Shown here in pieces: positions 10,058 to 21,695 of a stretch of DNA of 64,000 nt. How positions within the stretch are numbered: the first letter of the stretch is position 1; the number at the start of each line of letters is the position of its first letter. Where the stretch lies: positions 3,844,001 through 3,908,000 of the forward strand of contig JANTQA010000033.1 of the NCBI GenBank assembly GCA_027625915.1. The letters run 5' to 3'. Under the pieces are notes generated by a model. That model was not told the DNA's origin. It worked only from the letters and a program-made list of their open reading frames with translations, and did no database searches. Both the position numbers and the translations under genes were made by a program. Source of the stretch: Anaeramoeba flamelloides. Its lineage: Eukaryota; Metamonada; Anaeramoebidae.

Positions 10058-13000
10058 GGTGCTTAATTGGATTTAATTTTTGTTGAGAAAAATGGAACTT
10101 TATTTTCTTTTCAGTTTAATTAATGTGTTATGTTTAGAATTATCACGTAAAAAAAAGAGAGAAAGAGGGAAAAAACACGATTTTTAATTGTAAACCTTAA
10201 TAGAACTTGAAAAAAAAAAAAAAGTAAGAAAAATAAATAAACGAAAAAATAAACAATCAAAAGATAAAATGGGGGATTCAACACAATAACAGTTTTTTTT
10301 TAAGAATATCTTTTGTTAATGGTTTTTTTCTTTGGTTGATTTATTATTAAAAATTTGTTGAGAAAATTTGACTATTATAGAGATCAAGTAAAATACTCAA
10401 ATCTTTCGATAAATCAAGTAGATTAAAATTGTATTTGTAGATTCGATTGAGAATAATATAATGGATTATTATTTGAAGTAAATTTGTTTCTTCTTTTAAT
10501 TGATTCCACTTTTCGTTTTCAGAAAGGTTTCCAATAAAAAATTGTGTTTCACTTTTTTTCCACATTGGTGTGTTAAGGATTTTTCGTTTATTAAGTGTGT
10601 TTCACGTTTTTTTTTTCTCTAATTTTTAAACCAGAATATGGATTATCAACTTAAATCTTAATTAGAAAATATTAAAAACCACCAACTTGGGTTAACAATT
10701 TTGAAATATAAGGCGTTTTTTTTTTTTTGAAATATTATTAATGATTGGTTTGCATTTTTTTTGCAAAAGTTTAAGAAATTAAATTAGCATTTAATTACTT
10801 AAAATGAAGAAAGAAAATTAACTTTTAAATAGTTGCTGATAACGATAAAATAAAAAAGAATATTTTTTTGGTCTTTGAGAGTTTATCATATCCTCGTTTT
10901 ACAATTGAATATACTTGGTGGTTCTTTTATTTTGATTTTTTATAGTTCAAAAAAGATTTTTTTTATTTGTCAATAAATAATAATCAATTAATCAGAAATT
11001 CCTTTTTTTTCTGTAAAATGAGAAAAATTGGAAAATGAAATTTCTTTGTTTTTAGGTAACTCTTCATTTAAAACTGTTTTCAAAAAAATATCACTCATAA
11101 TCAGTTTTTGAAAAAAATCTTTCCTTTATTTTTTAAAATAATATTTGACAAAATGGCGTTTATAAAACTTATTCATCCCTTCAAAAGTTCGCAAAATTTT
11201 ATATTTTTTTTTTATTTTTTGGTTTTGTGTTTTGTTTTCTTTTTTCTTATGAATACAAAAACACTTTTTTTTTTAATTTTTATATTATTTATTCTTAAAG
11301 AGTTTCTTCAACTCAATATTAATTCCAAGTGTGATAATATTTTATAAAATACTGTTTATTAATTCATTTTTTTCTCTTTAAAAATATTTGTATTCAAAAA
11401 ATCAAATAACGTGAAATCGGCCTATTTAAAATGTATTGAAAGTAAATCTAAAGGATTTTTTTTGAAAATTTTCTTGTAATTGAAACCTAATTATAAATAA
11501 ACCAACTTTTAAAACTTTAAAAAATAATTAACAGAACCCTATCTCTTATTAAATTAAATTAATTTTTGAATTTATATGAAATATAATCGATGTTTTGATG
11601 ATATCTATGCTTAATTCACGATAAAGTTACAAAAATCGCGATAATTTCTATCAAATCGCGATATTTTAGAAAATCAAGATTTGTTATCTTATCGAGATAA
11701 TAAGAAAAACGCGATATTCAATATCATCATGGTTATCATTTAAAAATGGTGATAAATGTCAAAATATCGCGATTAAAAAGTAAATCGTGATATAATAGTT
11801 GATGGGTTTTGGGTTAATCCAGAAATATTTTTACAATAAAAATTTTTTTTGATCAAAAAACAGATTAGGTGATTAAAAGTTATTCTTTGAAAAAACAACA
11901 AAAAAGAAACTTGGTTCAATCAAGGATCTATTCAAAGAGTTTTATTGTATTTTCTTTTTATTTGGTTGACAAACCTATCGATCCTTTAAGGTCAACAACA
12001 ATAAAGAACTAAAGATAAATAAATATTTTCTCAGTCAATCATGGTGTTGTAAAATTGTGTTGAATAAAAGAGCTTCTAAAACAACAAACCCTTTACTCAT
12101 TCTTTAAAGAATGAGTTATTTGGGTTCAAACATTTTCAATGTTCTCAGAGAGTGAAAAGGAGTTATATAACTTTTCAAAAGCATTCACAACAACCTAACA
12201 AGATGATCACCTATTATTCAGATTTTTTGTACATTTTTTTTCGTCTTCTTTTTCTTATTATTCTTCTTCTCATATCTTTGGTATTGGACAGAAAACACAA
12301 ATATAGCTTCGAGGTTTTTGTTTGATCGATCACCAATAAGAAAAAAAATTACTCTTTATTCTTTTTTGGTTATTTAATTTGCGAGGATGATAACTCTATT
12401 TAAAAAAAAAATATTTATTTTATATTCAAGTCAATTGTTGAAATGGATGACTGTTTGCTTGGATCATAAAATTTACATGAGATTTTATTTTTTGTTAAAA
12501 AATTAAAATGAAAAGAAAAAAAAATTTTGCATTTCCATAACAAACAGTTTCATTCCATTTCTAAAAGTTTTCTGTCTTTCAAAACTTTCAAACACTTGGA
12601 GACAATTCACAACCCTTGCAAACACTTTCTAACATTTTTAAAGTTGAAACGCGTTGTAAAAGTCACAAGTCTTTGTAAAAGTTTAGAGATTTTATTTAAG
12701 GTAATTTCAAAAAAATAATTTTTCATTTTTTTGCAATAATGATTTTATTGCGATAATGTGGAATATCGCGATTTTATGATTTTTTGTGATAAAGTTGGAC
12801 TAATCGTGATTTTTTTAATATTATCGCGAATTAATTGTTAATATCATGATAATATATGTTATCATCAAAACCTCTCATATTGAAAAAAAATCAGGAAAGG
12901 AAAAAAAGTACTAACATAGTTATTAATTGTTAAGATTAGAAAAATTGAAAATCAAAACCTTTTTATAGCTAAACAATTTTTTTATGAACTGAGTAATAAA

Positions 13001-14901
13001 CCCACCGAAAGTTCATTAAAGTTGGGGTGTATATATACTCGTTTATATGTTGGATACAATAAGGGAATCTATTTATTTTGAAAAAAAAACTAGAGTTTTA
13101 TAGAGGTTTGTTATGAATTTGGACAATCATAATTTTTCTTCTTGTTTTTTAATTTATTGAAAATTGTTTTGAGCAAGTGTAATTTAATTAATCATCATTC
13201 TAATACAGCTGTTTTAGAAAAGTGTGTACCAAAAGTTTTATTAGATGTTGACTGAACCGATTAAAACATTTGGAATAGTCAGTTTTAGTCCCTACTTATA
13301 AAACTTCAAGTCCACACTTTTTTAAAACAGCTATAAGTATATGAGTTATAATTTCCAGAAGTTTGATTCTCAAATCAAAAGAAATTAATAATCAATTACA
13401 AAACAATTTTCCGAATATTAATTATTAATATTGATGTAAGGGATTTTTTCAATTCAATACTTTAAAAATCCTTTAATAAAACGCTTCAATGAGACAAATA
13501 ATTATTCACTCTCAATAATCCCACAATTCAAAACATACGTGTCTAAATCGCATAGAATAAAGGAATTAAAAATAACACAAAATAACATCCAAATGGAAAC
13601 GTAATTAAGGGTATTAAGGGACTTACAAAAGCGTTCTCGAATTTTTTCCATACCAAAACTTTTTCTTCAAGCATTTCTAATCTGGACTCATCTAATGTAT
13701 AATCGTGATATTCATTATGTAATTTATGAATTCCATTAAAAAAATTTTTTCTTTTAATATTGGTCTTATAGACATTTTGTGTATCTTTTTCAATAAAGGT
13801 TCGAAATAAATTCGAAAGGCTTAGCAATTTATGATTTGATATCTTTTGTAAAAAGATTTCCAATTTTTTTCTCCGAAGCTCAACAAATTGATCCGCAAAC
13901 TTTGAAATAATTTTTTTCCCAGGTAGTGTTGGAACAACCACACCAGGAAAATATTTGACCAAATTTCTCCTTAGCCATAAAAAGTCTTTGTATCTCCGCT
14001 TGACAAGAAATTCCACAACACTTTCTTGTTGTTTTTTCTCACGTTCATTTCCATTTTCATTTAGATCTTGGGAAGAAAAGCCTTCTTCTTTCTCCGTCTT
14101 TGTTTCAGTTTCTCCATCTGATTCTTCTTTTTTCTTATCTCGTATATTATCTTTTTCTTTTTCGTTTTCTTTTTCTTTTTCTTTTTCTTTTTCTTTTTCC
14201 TTTTCTTTTTTTTCTTGATCAGCTTTTCTGCTTTTCTCTGTTAATTTGATTCTTTGTGTAGACACATTGTAAATTGTAAATTTATTCATTCCTTTACCAA
14301 GATTCTTTGGTGAGGCAACTTTGATCTCATACCTGAAATTTAATTTATTGTAGAGTATGATTTTATTAAATTGTTTATGGACTTTTTTTAGTAATTTCCG
14401 GTTCTTCGTTTCTCTTAAATTTTGCGAGTCGGTATTAGTTAAATTTGTTTTTTCTTTATTAAGGCTTTCATTATTTTTTATGTTCTTATTATTATTTTTA
14501 CCACTACTGATCGTATCACTACTACTACTACCATTGTTACTCCGGTTACTGTTCCTATTTTTTGTTGTTTCTATTTCGTTTTCTTCAATTTTGTTTTGTG
14601 AGTCAAGTGCGCTTTCTTCTGATCCTTTTTCACTTTCTGTTTTTTCAGATAAAAAATCAGAAGAACTGCTCACAAATGGTGACTCAGTTTCACTTAGCAT
14701 TTCTTCCTGTATTTCAATTTTATTATTTTTTGTTGCTTTTATTTTTTCGCTTTGTTTTTTCTTCTGATCCTTTTTGGTTCAAAAAAATCGAAAAAAAAAG
14801 AAAGAAGATTTTTTTTATCAATAAAATTTCGAAAGAGAAAATAACGGTTTAAAAAAGATATTTACTTTATGTTCGGAAGATTTTTTTTCAATTTCGGTCA
14901 T
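9286..14901 (-). CDS. Sorting nexin, PX-BAR type (SNX1/2/Vps5-like), 3 exons
   Basis: Exons 14901-14866, 14769-13627 and 9882-9286 (all phase 0) give 591 aa. Donors are GTAAAT and GTAAGT; acceptors end AAAAAG and AACAATAG. The acidic, Ser/Asn-rich N-terminus is followed by a PX domain (about 159-340) with YEIKVASPKNL, the phosphoinositide-binding VKRRYKDFLWLRRNL, PTLPGKK and FVELRRKKLEIFLQKI. A lysine/glutamate-rich insert of about 80 residues (183-262) splits the PX fold before the RRY motif. The C-terminal ~250 residues match the Vps5/SNX1 BAR coiled coil: LEEKVLVWKKFENAF joins EKIYTDTQKLRILKERYS and ends in AKYSTDIWEKIINSL. The family binds PI3P endosomes and forms the tubulating coat that works with retromer. 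Intron 2 (3.74 kb) is full of repeats. The stop is TGA followed directly by TAA TAA. Confidence 0.88.
10250..10580 (-). CDS. Small ORF nested in the sorting nexin intron, unknown
   Basis: The minus-strand frame 10565-10347 starts at a true ATG and reads MWKKSETQFFIGNLSENEKW then a helical, Leu/Ile-rich tail ending FSTNF (72 aa). I do not recognise it. A decayed, same-orientation copy of the whole 330-bp unit lies at 32730-33030, where NQLIEETNHVQII can still be read through stops. It may be a small nested gene, or part of a dispersed repeat that happens to be open here. Confidence 0.35.
11592..12871. mobile_element. DNA element with subterminal ATCGCGATA repeats
   Basis: The outer ends are GTTTTGATGATATC and the inverse GTTATCATCAAAACC. 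Within ~200 bp of each end lie clusters of ATCGCGAT / AATCGTGAT / TATCGCGAT motifs (11633-11800 and 12745-12860). The middle (11800-12140) recurs inverted at 24440-24850 and includes the perfect palindrome CTCATTCTTTAAAGAATGAG. No transposase frame seen, so a non-autonomous element. Clustered subterminal motifs are typical transposase-binding arrays in several DNA transposon superfamilies. Confidence 0.6.
12930..13395 (-). repeat. R3 copy 2, carrying a nested MITE
   Basis: Matches 7540-7920 in the same orientation on both sides of a 128-bp insertion at 13206-13333. Lies inside the 3.74-kb sorting nexin intron. Confidence 0.6.
13206..13333. mobile_element. MITE with CAGCTGTTTTA ends and TA duplication
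   Basis: Left end CAGCTGTTTTAGAAAAGTGT, right end ACACTTTTTTAAAACAGCTA: inverted repeats of about 21 bp. It is flanked by TA on both sides (13204-13205, 13334-13335). The paralogous empty sites read CTAATAAGTGGG (7881) and, inverted, CTTATAAGTGGG (31465), so this is an insertion into a TA target, as in Tc1/mariner elements. Confidence 0.8.
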
Positions 14902-16149
14902 TTTGAAGGTGAAGAAAAAAAAATGAAAATTCTCTTTTTTATTGAAAATTGAGTAAATGATGTTTTCCAGAATAGAGAATTAATCTTCTTACTTTTTTCT
15001 TCCTTTAAGTGTTTGTTTCTAAATGTGAAAATACTCTTTATCTATTCAACAAATAGCATTTTCTTTTTGAGAATATAATTTCCTTTTATTTGGTGAATAA
15101 AAGTGAAAAAATTTTCACCTCATTAAGTATATTTTTTATGTGTCAAGAGATTTCCAAGAAAAGTGTTGTGGTTTGTGATTGTTTCTTATTTGAAAACGGG
15201 AAAAGTAAAATGAAGTAAAAATATTTTCCAATTTGTTATGAAAATATTCCAATAATGTTTAATTGGCCTTTCAAATAATTACGAATTTTGGTTTTATTTA
15301 GAGAACAGCAAACAATTGAAAATTTACCATCTGAAAATTTAATACCTGAAATTGGGTTTTCGATAATAAAGTATAAACATAATCATTAAAACGTAAAATG
15401 GACTTTTTTAAAAGTTAAAAATTTAATTTTATTAATTGTAAAATAATGGAATATAAATTGAAGAAAAGAATTTGATTAATGATTGTTGTTTAGAGCAATT
15501 GTAAAGATATTTAATTTGAAAACGAATTTCAATTTTTCCATTACCACTACAATTACTTACTATCGAATCAAAAATTCTGTATTGAGATATAAAAACCCTC
15601 TTTTAATAAAAAGAAAAATCGATTTTTTTGTTCTTGTTAACGTTCCCAAATATGATTCATAATCCGTAGCATACCTAAGTTAAAGCCAATCTGAAAGTAA
15701 AACTACTTGATATTTTATGTAAATTTTAAATCCATATTTCGATTTGATTAAACCTTTTTGTAATTTATTCTTTTTTAAAGAGATTTTTTTTGAATTTTTT
15801 ATATAAAAAATTAACCCCATTTTTTCAGATAAATTTTTCAATTTGATCTATTTCAGAATTACATTTTTTAAATGGTAGAACTTTAAGAAACCAATAATCA
15901 GAATTTAATTAGGGTATATTCTCTTATTCTTTGATTTATTAATATATGTGCCTATGGGTAAAAAATCCCTTTTTTCATTTTAAAATCACAAGTCAAACAT
16001 TTCTGAACTGGTTATTGTAAACATCTTTATGATTTTTTTGAGAGATTTAATGAAAAAATTCTAGAAAAATGTCTATTATAAAGAAATTATATTTTTTACA
16101 GTTTAAAAGAATAAAATAAACCTAAAAAACTGTAGATAAAAAATAATAT
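14902..16149. other. Intergenic spacer, nothing recognised
   Basis: AT-rich sequence upstream of the sorting nexin start. No coding frame, RNA gene or clear repeat seen. The sorting nexin promoter must lie at its left edge, but I can point to no specific element. Confidence 0.5.
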
Positions 16150-16533
16150 GAAATTTAACCAATAATTTCACAGAATGATAAAACTAAAAAAAAACTTCAA
16201 ATCCCATAAGAAATTTTATATCTTGGTATTTGACTGGAGAAACAAATCTATTTAAAATTTAACCAAGATAAATTTAAGGCCAATTTTAAAAAGTTAATCA
16301 ATATCTTAGAACAAAAAAATTATTCTAATTGATTAAAAATTCAATTTTTTAAAGCTGTGTTACGTAGCCAATTATTATATAAATACTAAAGATTTGATTA
16401 TAACAAAAACAGATTTTAAAGAAATTGATACTTTGGTTAATAAAGAAAAAATGCATGTTAATTAAACCACACCCTTGTGGGCTTATTTTATAAAACGGAA
16501 GTAAAAATCGATCATACCAGAACAACTATATAA

Positions 16534-17070
16534 ACCCCAATTCAAAATTTTTAGAACATCAGAACACAATTTTTGAAAAAAAAAAAAACTTATTTAATCA
16601 ATTCAAGAATAAAAACCAAATTAGAACCATTTACTAATTGAAATGTTAACACTTATTTTTAAATTACAATAGATATAAAATAAAAAATAAATAATTATAT
16701 ATATGAATTAATAATTGGTGTGTTAAAAATTTTGGAGAGACCTAAACAAAAGAATGTATTGATATATTTGTTTAAATAGTTTAGGATTATTGATCGATCA
16801 AAAGTTTAGATATGATTGAAAAATTTTATTTGTATTCTTCTATTTTGAACAACCATAGTTTAATATCAATTGTTGAATAAAAATATTTCCGGATGGAACG
16901 AAATTAGTTAATTTAAACAATGAAACGAATACAAAAAACTAAAAGATGAAAAAATGATTTTCATATTTCTACAAAAATCAAAATTATTTCCAATTTGAAC
17001 GATATTGTCATATTTTGATTGTTTTTACTCCATTTTAATTATGTGGAAAATTTTGAATTTGAGTTGATCA
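16534..17070. mobile_element. Insertion with AATTCAAAATTTT ends inside LINE B
   Basis: LINE B reads ACTATATA / AAGAAGATTT across this stretch, where copy A is continuous (ATATATAAAAGAAGATTT). The ends carry CCAATTCAAAATTTT and the inverse AATTTTGAATTTGAGTTG. Part of the interior (16590-16740), including GAACCATTTACTAATTGAAA, recurs inverted at 49613-49818. Confidence 0.5.
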
Positions 17071-17297
17071 AAGAAGATTTAAGTTATTTTAAAAATAAAA
17101 AAAACTTCTGTTTTGTTGATTTAATTAATTACCCCCTCTAGAAAAAAAGAATTTTCAAATATTAATTGTGATTACAAAAATTTAAAAGAAAAAGAAATTG
17201 AATTGATAAATTATAGAATTAAAAATTTCGAAAATGGTTTGAGTGAAAAGTTCAAAAATATTGAAAAATTATCCCAATCAATAACACAAAAAATAAG

Positions 17298-17622
17298 CCG
17301 GAGTGTCGTAAAGTTCTGTTAGGTGTATAGGTTTTTTTTTTAATTTGCGAAATAAAAAGAAAATCTATGAACCTTTTTTTTTATTTCTGAAATTAAAAAA
17401 ACCTAACTGTTCTTTTCTTGAGGTTTTCAGCAACATCCGGTAAGTGTTCTAGGTTTTTTTTGCGGTTTTCTCTTTTATTTTGAAAGTGTTCTAGGTTTTT
17501 TTTACTTTAGAAATAAAAAAATAAATCAAGTAAACATAATGACCGTTATCCAGAATTCAAAAGAATAGAGTTAAAACAAAATATTTTACTGAATATTTTA
17601 AATTTTAAGAAAACCTAAAAAC
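17298..17622. repeat. Palindromic hairpin array 4 (in LINE B)
   Basis: Starts GGAGTGTCGTAAAGTTCTGT, ends AAACCTAAAAAC. Contains a T-rich hairpin, a GAGGTTTTC module and a CCAGAATTCAAAAGAATAG module. It is bounded by the same LINE sequence as array 2 (AATAACACAA upstream, AAAAGATATTTAAAATGG downstream), so it is at the homologous site. Confidence 0.65.
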
Positions 17623-18010
17623 AAAAGATATTTAAAATGGAAAGGCTCAAATTCAATTTTGAAACTCAGAAATTATACAAATTATCTTAATAGATATTCT
17701 TAAGTTATGAATGAAGATAAATCAAAATATTGTGAATTATGTAAAAAAAAATAAATAATTTAGAAACCATTGAAGATTTAGATCATTATTTATGAAATTA
17801 TCGATTTTATCAAAATAATGGTACAATCTTGTATAACTGGATTAAAAAAAAATTAATATATTGAATATATTAAAAAATAATAATATTTCTAATATTATTG
17901 CAAAAAAAGATCCAACGTGCTTAATATTCTTAGATGACTAATAGAATTATTTTTATATCTTTAAAAAAAGTTCTAAATAAAAATTTCGGTATATGGGGAG
18001 AGTCCCATCG

Positions 18011-19748
18011 AGTGTTATGAAGTACCTAGTTTTTTTTAATTCTTTTAAATTTCTTTTCTTTTCATTGAACTTTCAATTGAATTTTCAGAAAGAATAATTT
18101 TGATTTTTCTTTTCTTTTTCTTTTTCTTTTATGAAACAAAAGTTCATTTTATAATTCTTATGTTCTTCTTTAATTCTTTTTATTTCATTAAATTTTTATT
18201 TTTTTTCCATTGATAAAAAAAAGTAAAAAAAGCCAAAATAAAAAAAAAAATAAAAAAATAAAAAATAATTCCTAAAATAGAATCTTTTGATATGTAAGAT
18301 TGTAATCGCAAAAAAATGGAGGAAACGATATTTCCCAACAATAGAATCACAATAGTATATAATTTTAATAACTAACTGAATATTTTTTACAAAATTTTTA
18401 GATAAATTTCAGTATCAAAAATAGAATGTTGTATAAAAATCTTGATAGGCAGTTTTAGTGACTCTTTTGGAATCACTTCTTAGAATAGAATCTCTAAGAT
18501 TCAATTTAAATTTTTGAAAAAAGAGAATAGAGTCTTAGTTTTACTGATTTTTTTCAATTACTAAATGAAAATTTTTATTTCAAGTTATCAAATATTTTAC
18601 CAATTATATGATGTAAAAACCTAAACATCTTCACAAACCCAAATAAGAAATGATATTTTTTGATATTTTATTAAGCTTCGTTATTGGACTTTGAGATAAA
18701 ATTTTAATAATTTTAACTTGATTTTAACACGATATATAAACTATTTTCTCAGTCAAAGGATATGGAAGTTGTGGTGAGCGAATTACATGTGATTAAAGAG
18801 TTTGAATGGATATTAGAAGAAAATATTTATTTTGGAAATTTTTCAAAATTGAAATCATTTTTTCTCATTTTGCTTTTTTTTCTTTATTTCAATTCTTTTT
18901 TTTGCAAATTTTAATTTTATTTGCAATTTTTAATATATTGAAAGATCAATATTCACTTGGTAAAAATATGTTATTCTAATGTTATTGAAACTTTGTGAAA
19001 TTGATATAGAGAAATCATATTGATTTCTATTGGGAATTTTATTTGATCCTTAATAGAATATCAATATGAACATTTTTTTTTTTTTCTCAATATCGTTCCC
19101 TAATAATTTTGAGTTTTTCAATATTTAAGAAAATCTATTGATTTATTACTTTTATTCCATACATATATATACTATTCTTGAGTAAATTATTCTACTTATT
19201 TCTTATTTGTTCTTCAAAAGTCAATTATCAAAAATAATTGATATTTGAAAAAAATGTTGTTTTTTGGATATCCGTTAGACTGAAACAGAGTTTATATTCA
19301 CACTTTTTGAACTACTCTGGTTATCCTATTTTCCAAATATTGGTTCGATCAATATAGTATTTAGAGTGTCAAACAAATCTAGGAAAAGCCTTTTCCAAAT
19401 TAATTCTAGAACTTGCAAAAACCTAATGAAAGTGCCGTAGTGTGCGACGATCATGTGTCTGGGCTTACAAGATATTTTTTGTTGTCTTCTGAAAAACCAA
19501 ACACATTTTTTATAATTTCAAATATTTTGTAAATTTTTTTAATTTCCCTCTATTCTTTCAAATTAAAAAAAAATCCAAGTCCTTTAACTGAAATAAAGTT
19601 TTAAAAGAAGATCAAATTGATATTTTTTTAAAATAATAAAAATGAGATGACAAACAATAATCAAATAAAAATTAAAAAATAATGAAAAATCCATTTTCAT
19701 TTATTAATTATTGGATTAATAAAATAAAAATATTAATTAAGAAAATGA
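18011..19748. other. Repeat-filled intergenic spacer
   Basis: 18000-18060 is a partial hairpin-array end (GTACCTAGTTTTTTTTAATT). 18540-18760 matches the 5' part of LINE copy C (26095-26310). 18730-19300 is a dispersed repeat also at 36160-36880. 19376-19470 is another array remnant with GAAAGTGCCGTAGTGTGCGA. No gene seen. Confidence 0.5.
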
Positions 19749-21663
19749 TTAATTTTGTTCGTCAACAAGAAGTTTAATAATTTCGTGTAATAATTGAACA
19801 TTATTAATTTGCTCAAATATTTCCGTTTTTAAAATATATTCTTTATTATGTATTATAAAATCCATTGCATATCTATTAAAAAAAATAAATTAGAAGAAAG
19901 AAAATAGAAAAAAAATTAGAATAAGTAAAAAATAAATAAAATATTTTGTTTAAAAATAAATTCTATAAAGAAGAGGGAAAATATTTTGAATCAAAGTGAA
20001 TAATAATATTAAAGTTAAAAAAAAAAAACATGGTAAATTGGATTTGGAAATAGAGTTTAACAATTTAAGATACTTTTGAATAAAAGAGATTTCATTGATA
20101 TTGTAAATGTCTATATTTTTTTTTTCGACTTGGGCAAGTTTTTTTATCTCTTATTTGATATAAAACAACCAAAAAAAAAACAAAAATTTTATTTTTTAGA
20201 TTTTTTACTTTTCCAAATTTAATTCGCTTTTTTAAATGAATTGAGTTCCCCATCTTCATGTTTTTTTAAAGTGTTTAGAGGTGGTAAAAATAATAAAAAA
20301 ATAATTAAAAGAATCGATAAACTTGTTCATGATTAGATCTACAACAAAACTGAACTTGTTCTGTTTAGATCTTAAGCAAACCGAATCTAAATGAAGCGAT
20401 TGTATGCCAACTTAGGCAATTTGAAACCAATTGAAGTGAACGGAATCAAAACTTTCCCATAATCTGTCTGGTCGGTACTTGGACTGGGTTAATGCTGTCA
20501 AGTCGGTATCTTGTACTGAGATTTTGTGAAAACAAGATTTGGGAAACTTGCAAAAAAAAAATAAATAAATTTGCTAAAAAAATAAAAAAAAAGTATGAAA
20601 CTCAAAAGAAAATTTCGAAAACCAAATCTTAGCAACTGAAAAGAAAATTTCGAAAATAAATTCTTTTTCTTAAAAACTCATCGTTTTATATATAACTATC
20701 TATAAAGTTCTAAATTCGAAAATTAATAAAGTAACATATTTCATTTGATCTATAGATTTGTCAAATATTTAAACATCTTTATTAAAAAAAATTATGGTGG
20801 TGATCCCAAAATTTTTTACATCAAAGGAAATAACCACCAGCCCATTCAATAATAAGTGTTACAAAATGAACTTATTAAATTTTTAATTTTTATTATTTTT
20901 TATTCTCTTTTATTTTTTGCTTTTCTTTCCTTTTTTATTGTCTTCTTTCAATGAAAATTTTTTCTTTTCATTTGTTAAAGAAAAGATATCATATGAGTTT
21001 TAATCGTGTCAACTTTATAGCTAGAATGAAAAACTCTTAATAAATTTAGAGCTTCAGAAAGTGCCGTCAAGTGCAGTAGAGTGCCGTAGAGTGCCTAGGT
21101 TTTTTTTTAATTTCTAAAATAAACCGAAAATTGATGAAAGTTTCTTCTTAAGAAATAAAATTAAAAAAAACCTAACGGCGGTTTTCTTGAGGTTTTCTGT
21201 TTTGTCTGTGAAGTGTTCTAGGTTTTTTTGAGGTTTTTTATTTTATTTGTAAAATCAATAGATTTTCCAAATAAACAGAAAACTCAAGAAAACCTAATGG
21301 CGCTTTTCCAGAATTCAAAAGAATTTAGAAAAATCAAAGATTTTATTCAATTCTTTCAAATTCTGGAAAACCAAAAGGTATTTTTCTTTTTATTTCTTAA
21401 ATTAAAAAAAACCTAACGACAAACAGAAGGTAATTTTATTGAATTGCCTTCTCTTCAATAATAAAAAAAAAAAAAATTAAATTCGGAAAAAACAATTCAC
21501 CTTTTTAACGAAAGCGATGAAGCTTCATGTGCAACCGATAAAATTGTTAATATATTATTAATATTACCAACTCTTTTCACAATGTTTATACAGACCTATT
21601 ACGAAGTATTAAATAAAAATTAACATATACTAAACAAATTTATAACAATCATATCAAAACAAA

Positions 21664-21695
<32 letters not shown>

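Larger units (their letters stand above)
16150..18010 (+). mobile_element. LINE copy B, 5'-truncated and decayed
   Basis: Homologous to the 3' half of copy A: ATCTTGGTATTTGACTGG aligns with YLGIWLDK, then AGCCAATTATTATAT (SQLLY), KYLKWKGS-like TATTTAAAATGGAAAGGCTC, the zinc-knuckle region TGTGAATTATGTAAAAA and the C-terminus. Many stops and frameshifts. Interrupted by a ~537-bp TIR insertion (16534-17070) and a hairpin array (17298-17622). It has no array at the zinc-knuckle site where copy A has one. Confidence 0.75.

Noticed and set aside
12100-12135. tRNA B-box-like GGGTTCAAAC
   Set aside because: No A box, no cloverleaf and no acceptor pairing around it; it is inside a transposon-like element.
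13955-14218. Plus-strand frame rich in Ser/Phe (FSFSFSFS)
   Set aside because: It is the antisense reading of the TTTTTC repeats that encode the (KE)n block of the sorting nexin.
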